Shown here one piece after another: positions 21,001 through 24,315 of a DNA stretch of 24,315 nt. The translations under genes were made by a program, and so were the position numbers. Within the stretch, counting starts at the first letter, position 1, and every line of letters starts with the position of its first letter. The notes under the pieces are model-generated. The model worked only from the letters and a program-made list of their open reading frames with translations, had not been told where the DNA came from and searched no databases. The DNA comes from Saccoglossus kowalevskii (taxonomy: Eukaryota > Hemichordata > Enteropneusta > Harrimaniidae). The stretch covers positions 959,513 through 983,827 of the forward strand of contig NW_003140811.1 of assembly GCF_000003605.2 (NCBI RefSeq), in the 5' to 3' direction.

Positions 21001-23764
21001 ATCTGGCATGCATTTTACATTCTTATGATCTACAGTCATCCGTATTTTTTTTTTGCTATTTGCTAGCTAGATATTTGTTATTTTCTGAATGACGAACGAC
21101 TTCACAAACAAACATAGGTCAGTGTGTCTCTTCCGCGGCATTTATAAGCGTTCAGTCGCTAGCGGGCGCGACACGCTAGAAATGCGTACTTCATAAAACA
21201 TTCCTCTGTGTGCTGCAGATAACTTTTTAGCTTCGCTGTCGCCTTTGTCGAGCGGAGCTTATTATATGAGTGATTGTCCGTCGTCGTCCGTCGTCCGTGT
21301 CAATGTTTTACTTTTTCGACTTCTTCTTGAAAACTACTAGCCTGAATGCTTTGATACTTGGTGTATATGTACCTTGGGTAGACCTCTCTTGGGTTTGTTC
21401 ATTTCATGTTGATATCTTCAATTATCTAATTTTGGCAAATATTTTTGTCATTTTTGGTAAAAAGTGATATTTTCGGCTTTTTGTTAAAACCGCAAGTCTA
21501 ATTGTTTTGATATTACATATATAGGTACTACATGTGTACCTCTCTCAGATTTATTCATTTTGTGATGATATCTTCAACTCTTCTAATTTTGGTGAATATT
21601 TTTGTAATTTTTGGTAAAAAGTGACATTTTCGACTTCTTTTTAAAAACTGCAATTCCAATTGCTTTGATATTACATATATAGGTACTACATGTGGACCTC
21701 TTTCAGATTTGTTAATTTCGTGGTGATATTTTCAATTATCTAATTGTGATGATTATTTTTGTCATTGTTGGTGAAAAGTGATATTTTTGACTTCTTGTTG
21801 AAAACAGCAAGTCCCATTGATTTGATACTATACATATTGTTTATTTTCTAATGATATCTTCAGTTCTTTAATTGAAATGTACAGCGGAGCTATCTCAGCC
21901 GACAGGCTGCTTGTTTTAAATACATATATGTATATATGGTACTTGAATTAGTTCAGGCGTCACGTGTGCCACGTAGAATGTTGACGGATTTTCCAGAGAT
22001 CAACACGGGTTATAGCTTTGATTGTTACCTGATGCAGTATTTCGTGACCAACGATGAGGGCGACACCCTTCTTCGTTGCTGGTGTTTTATAATCTTCCCA
22101 AGGGTACAACATCCGGGTCTCTCTGTATAGAATCAAACCCCAGTTTTCCATAGCCCCGGGTGAAAATGCCGTTAATGCGACCATGTCTGAAAAGGTGTGC
22201 AATATTCAAATATTCTATGTGCTAAGGCAACATGGTTTAGTTGATATCACAGAATCGATGCATTTAAACAGTACATGTATTTTCTTGAATATTTACTTAC
22301 CCATTTTAGCCAGATTGTAATCTACACCAAAGAGGTGTTCAAAATATGTCAGAGTATCCATGCCAATGTCCAAGGAGTACTGTGTTGAATTGATCGTTGA
22401 TGGACGACTCCATACACGAAACTAGATACAAAAAGTGCAATAGCATGAGAAAAACTCGGAATTGGGTTACTTTTAGATACACACCATACGTAGAGGTATC
22501 TCTGTTTAACAACAGTGTTAAAAGGAATATATTGGTCAAGTGGGAACCTGAACTTGACTGCAGCGAATTGTCATAACTTAATAATATCAAGTTTTTTTTT
22601 TATATAACTAGGAGGCGGCCCGTTTCAGGGCTGTCGCAATAGTCGTGAATATTGAATATTAAACTAAGTTGTGTTTTGAATATACAAAAAATAAAAAAAA
22701 AATATGCAAGTAAACTTAGATACGTGTGTTCACGATGATCAACTTAGCCACTGATGGAAAAAGTATTTTGTGTTGTAATTATTTGATACAAATCTGTTCA
22801 ATAATAATAACCGCCTGTGACCGTTAACCAATATAAGAACTGTAACTATGTCATCCCGTGTCATTTATACAGTTGTTCGGCACCTAGGTGATTATCAAAG
22901 GTTACCCGGGAAAGTTACTAACTCAGTTCAACTATTATTTAGCCCTGGTGCATGTTAATTGTTTGTAGATTGACAGGGATGGGCGATTGTGGTTTTCATA
23001 AACTGAATTTACATGAGATACATACGGGGACTAGCGCAAACCATCTACACTAGCCCGTTCCTCCCGCCCGTCGTAATGATGTAAGTTCGCGAACGTTACT
23101 TATCGGGTGACGACGTCATAATTTATTCACAAACCGAGCTTCCGTCAAGCAAACGAACCGCAATACCGTTGAATATTATTGCACGCTATTCACTGATTTT
23201 ATTTATCGTAAAATATCGTTAAATCCTTTGCACAACACTTAACCGCAAGTGTTTCCACTGCTGATATATGGGCAATAACGGCTGTATTTGTAAATATTTA
23301 CAGTTCTCCTATTGGTTACGCTTGGCAGGCGGTTACTATAGTAAAGGATCATCAGATATGACAATTGATCACTGTGTGTATGAGAATGCCTACAAACCCA
23401 TGTCTCATTATTTTGACCTCGATTTAAAACACCAGATGTCACGCGATATTTTACGTTGAAATGCCACTTTGTGGTTACCTGGTAACGGGTTCTGTTGCTG
23501 TTCTCTTTGCAAACGAACTCTCCGATGACATAGCAGTTGAGATACGTCGACATTTTCACTGAGGTGGCGAAATGAGCCTCGTTCCAGTCCCCGTCCGTTA
23601 CATTCTTTATATTCTCCATGTTGGATAACGCTATTCTCTCATAGCTCACCCCAGCTGTCCGGTGCACGAGGATGGTGTCAAATGTTGCTTTCAGATGCGG
23701 CTCGTCGAATGACGGGAAAGCGTCACGAGCACGAGTTGGCTCAAAGTGTGTTGCAACAAATGGT
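15041..23764 (-). CDS. Gene B: M1-family aminopeptidase N-like paralogue, exons 2-17, 5' partial in window
   Basis: Exons on the minus strand, 5' to 3': 23764-23479, 22421-22301, 22186-22029, 20033-19920, 19650-19513, 19316-19185, 18913-18750, 18434-18346, 18137-18004, 17685-17482, 17048-16960, 16545-16432, 16278-16117, 15890-15753, 15354-15282, 15199-15041 (with TAA stop). The frame stays open for 757 full codons plus the split first codon. Phases match gene A throughout. Seen: THFEPT, FPSFDEP, canonical GAMEN (22157-22143), HEILH (22046-22032), third-ligand Glu (19982-19980), catalytic Tyr (19521-19519), and both ANPEP-type Cys pairs. Exon 6 is about 63% identical in protein to gene A by hand count. 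Exon 1 (membrane anchor) should lie beyond 24315. There are no stops or frameshifts, so this looks like an active enzyme rather than a pseudogene. Confidence 0.94.
15577..15621. repeat. Strong hairpin in gene B intron 15
   Basis: The arms CACAAGAAGAAAATAAC and GTTATTTCTTCTTGTG pair almost perfectly around a 12-base loop. An outer pair TGTGAGGC / GCCTCACA flanks it at about 15474 and 15659. It could be a fold-back element remnant. Confidence 0.6.
19920..20033 (-). CDS. Gene B exon 5: third zinc ligand (WCGN...WLNEGFA)
   Basis: A 114-base exon in phase 0-0, the same size as in gene A. It encodes WCGNYVTMIWWDHIWLNEGF and onward to EPQYHF. The Glu at 19982-19980 sits 18 residues after HEILH. The usual WFGN is WCGN here, which adds an unpaired-looking Cys next to the zinc site. 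Acceptor is ttttaag and donor is gtaagt. Confidence 0.92.
21277..21300 (+). repeat. GTCGTCC-type simple repeat
   Basis: Short array of tccgtcg units directly before the 157-bp tandem array. It looks like a constant part of the same interspersed element rather than an independent microsatellite. Confidence 0.6.
21318..21870 (+). repeat. Tandem repeat of 157-bp period, about 3.5 copies
   Basis: Unit starts at 21318, 21475, 21632 and 21789, each exactly 157 bases apart (gacttctt or ggcttttt). Shared blocks are gctttgatattacatatata, ggtactacatgtg, acctctttcagatt, gatatcttcaatt and tttggtaaaaagtgat. The last unit is incomplete. GCGGAGCT occurs on both sides (21253-21260 and 21892-21899), suggesting that the array sits inside one interspersed element. 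Confidence 0.85.
22029..22186 (-). CDS. Gene B exon 4: canonical GAMEN and HEILH
   Basis: This 158-base exon is one codon longer than its gene A counterpart and has the same phases. FSPGAMENWGLILYRE carries the family exopeptidase motif in consensus form. VGHEILHQ supplies two zinc-binding His and the catalytic Glu. Acceptor is tttcag and donor is gtaaca. The intron that follows separates HEXXH from the third zinc ligand, as in gene A. Confidence 0.94.
22422..23478 (-). other. Gene B intron 2 (1057 bases)
   Basis: Intron from donor gtaacc to acceptor gtatctag. It is far longer than gene A intron 2 (88 bases). AT-rich, with no recognised element. Confidence 0.75.
23479..23764 (-). CDS. Gene B exon 2: first visible exon, FPSFDEP region
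   Basis: The acceptor is ttttctag at 23765 and the donor is gtaacc after TRYQ. The length is 286 bases, identical to gene A exon 2, starting with one base that completes a split codon. The protein runs PFVATHFEPTRARDAF, FPSFDEPHLKATF and MSTYLNCYVIGEF, matching the start of the substrate-facing wall in M1 enzymes. The frame also stays open upstream of the acceptor to an ATG at 23856; this is treated here as intron because the acceptor position equals that of gene A. Confidence 0.9.
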
Positions 23765-24315
23765 CTAGAAAAAGAACAACAATACAAACACATTATGGAT
23801 ATCTGAGCAGCAGCAGCAGCTACCGCATACTGAAGAACACGTTGAAATAGCTGCATGCAATTTTAGCGAATTTGACTCTTGGCATGAATTACCAGAATCT
23901 TAAAGCGCGGTGGACGTCGCGCAGCGCGTGTTCAAATTTCATTTAAATAAACAATGTATTTTACACGCGTTGCATACGTCGCTATGAGTCCCATATCGAA
24001 CAGAACGAGGCGCGACGACTGCCGCCCTTTAATTTAGCTAAAGTGTCAACTATCTCATTGTGAGAATATACTTTCTGTTAAATTAGCGAAATTACAGATT
24101 AGCTAAATAAGCCTAAATAATATGCTAGCTAAAAAGACATGTTTTACAGTATATTTTTGGCGATACTCTTAAATCAAAGTGTATATTCGTTGAATTGGGT
24201 TCTATGTCATGCTCCTATTAAATTAAAACGGGAGGGTCGTCACCTGTGCACGCGCGGGAATTGAGTTCCAAGCGACGATAACAACACACGCTAAAAAACG
24301 CAAAGGATCGTGGGT
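23765..24315 (-). other. Gene B intron 1 (5' part outside the window)
   Basis: Contains the 133-bp TIR element and a GCA-repeat stretch. No frame resembling the M1 N-terminal beta domain or a membrane anchor occurs up to the window edge, so the first exon is outside the window or lost. Confidence 0.65.
23900..24032 (-). mobile_element. 133-bp TTAA-bounded TIR element in gene B intron 1
   Basis: Read on the minus strand it starts TTAAAGGGCGGCAGTCGTCG and aligns without gaps to 2267-2399, with about 14 mismatches by eye (about 89% identity). The terminal repeat nearer exon 2 has one change (CGCGC for CGCCC). It has the same orientation relative to transcription as the gene A copy and lies 135 bases before exon 2 (289 bases in gene A). 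Confidence 0.7.

Larger units (their letters stand above)
20034..22028 (-). other. Gene B intron 4 (1995 bases)
   Basis: The largest intron in the window, dividing HEILH from the exon with the third zinc ligand. It contains the 157-bp tandem repeat and its GTCGTCC-rich and GCGGAGCT flanks. The remainder (about 20040-21200) shows nothing recognisable. Confidence 0.8.

Noticed and set aside
21318-21870. CRISPR-like array
   Set aside because: The period is 157 bases with diverged repeats and no short identical direct repeats separated by unique spacers. The context is a eukaryotic intron.
15041-23764. Gene B as a pseudogene
   Set aside because: Sixteen exons join with correct phases, no stop codons, consensus splice sites and all catalytic residues.
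24242-24315. Possible last part of gene B exon 1 ending CACAG before gtgacg
   Set aside because: The donor is plausible, but the upstream translation (QFPRVH) does not resemble the M1 domain end seen in gene A (RGFFYVSYEENG).

Overview
The window is nuclear DNA from a metazoan, probably a marine invertebrate, though the species cannot be named from this sequence. It is AT-rich, and its coding information sits in short GT-AG exons separated by introns of about 90 to 2000 bases. It also carries microsatellites, small TIR elements and tandem repeats of animal type. There is no bacterial operon structure, no CRISPR array and no rRNA.

It contains two paralogous genes of the M1 zinc metallopeptidase family (gluzincins, aminopeptidase N-like), arranged tail to tail. 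Gene A, on the plus strand (1447-10932), can be reconstructed completely: 17 exons, one open frame, 954 codons plus stop. The product is a type II membrane ectoenzyme with a short cytoplasmic tail, one membrane segment, the N-terminal beta domain, the thermolysin-like catalytic domain and the long C-terminal helical domain. Gene B, on the minus strand (23764 down to 15041), is the same gene from exon 2 to the stop: 16 exons in one open frame. Its first exon, which should encode the membrane anchor and about 200 residues, is not visible before the window edge at 24315. Every intron position and phase is the same in the two genes. Ten of the 16 shared exons have identical length, and the rest differ by multiples of three. 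This marks an old inverted duplication in which both copies stayed open.

Region by region: 1-1446 is the 5' flank of gene A. 1447-10932 is gene A, with a 167-bp TTTA microsatellite directly against the acceptor of the exon carrying the third zinc ligand. 10933-15040 is the shared 3' intergenic region, with a clear poly(A) signal for gene A and no convincing gene. 15041-23764 is gene B, whose large intron 4 holds a 157-bp-period tandem repeat. 23765-24315 is part of gene B intron 1.

The two enzymes are predicted to remove N-terminal residues from extracellular peptides. They differ at substrate-binding positions: gene A reads TGMEN where the family has GAMEN, and gene B has His where the family has a conserved Gln. 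This suggests divergent specificity or activity. The most unusual non-coding signal is a 133-bp TTAA-bounded element with inverted termini. It lies in intron 1 of both genes, in the same orientation relative to transcription, and is about 89% identical by eye, which is more conserved than the exons around it.
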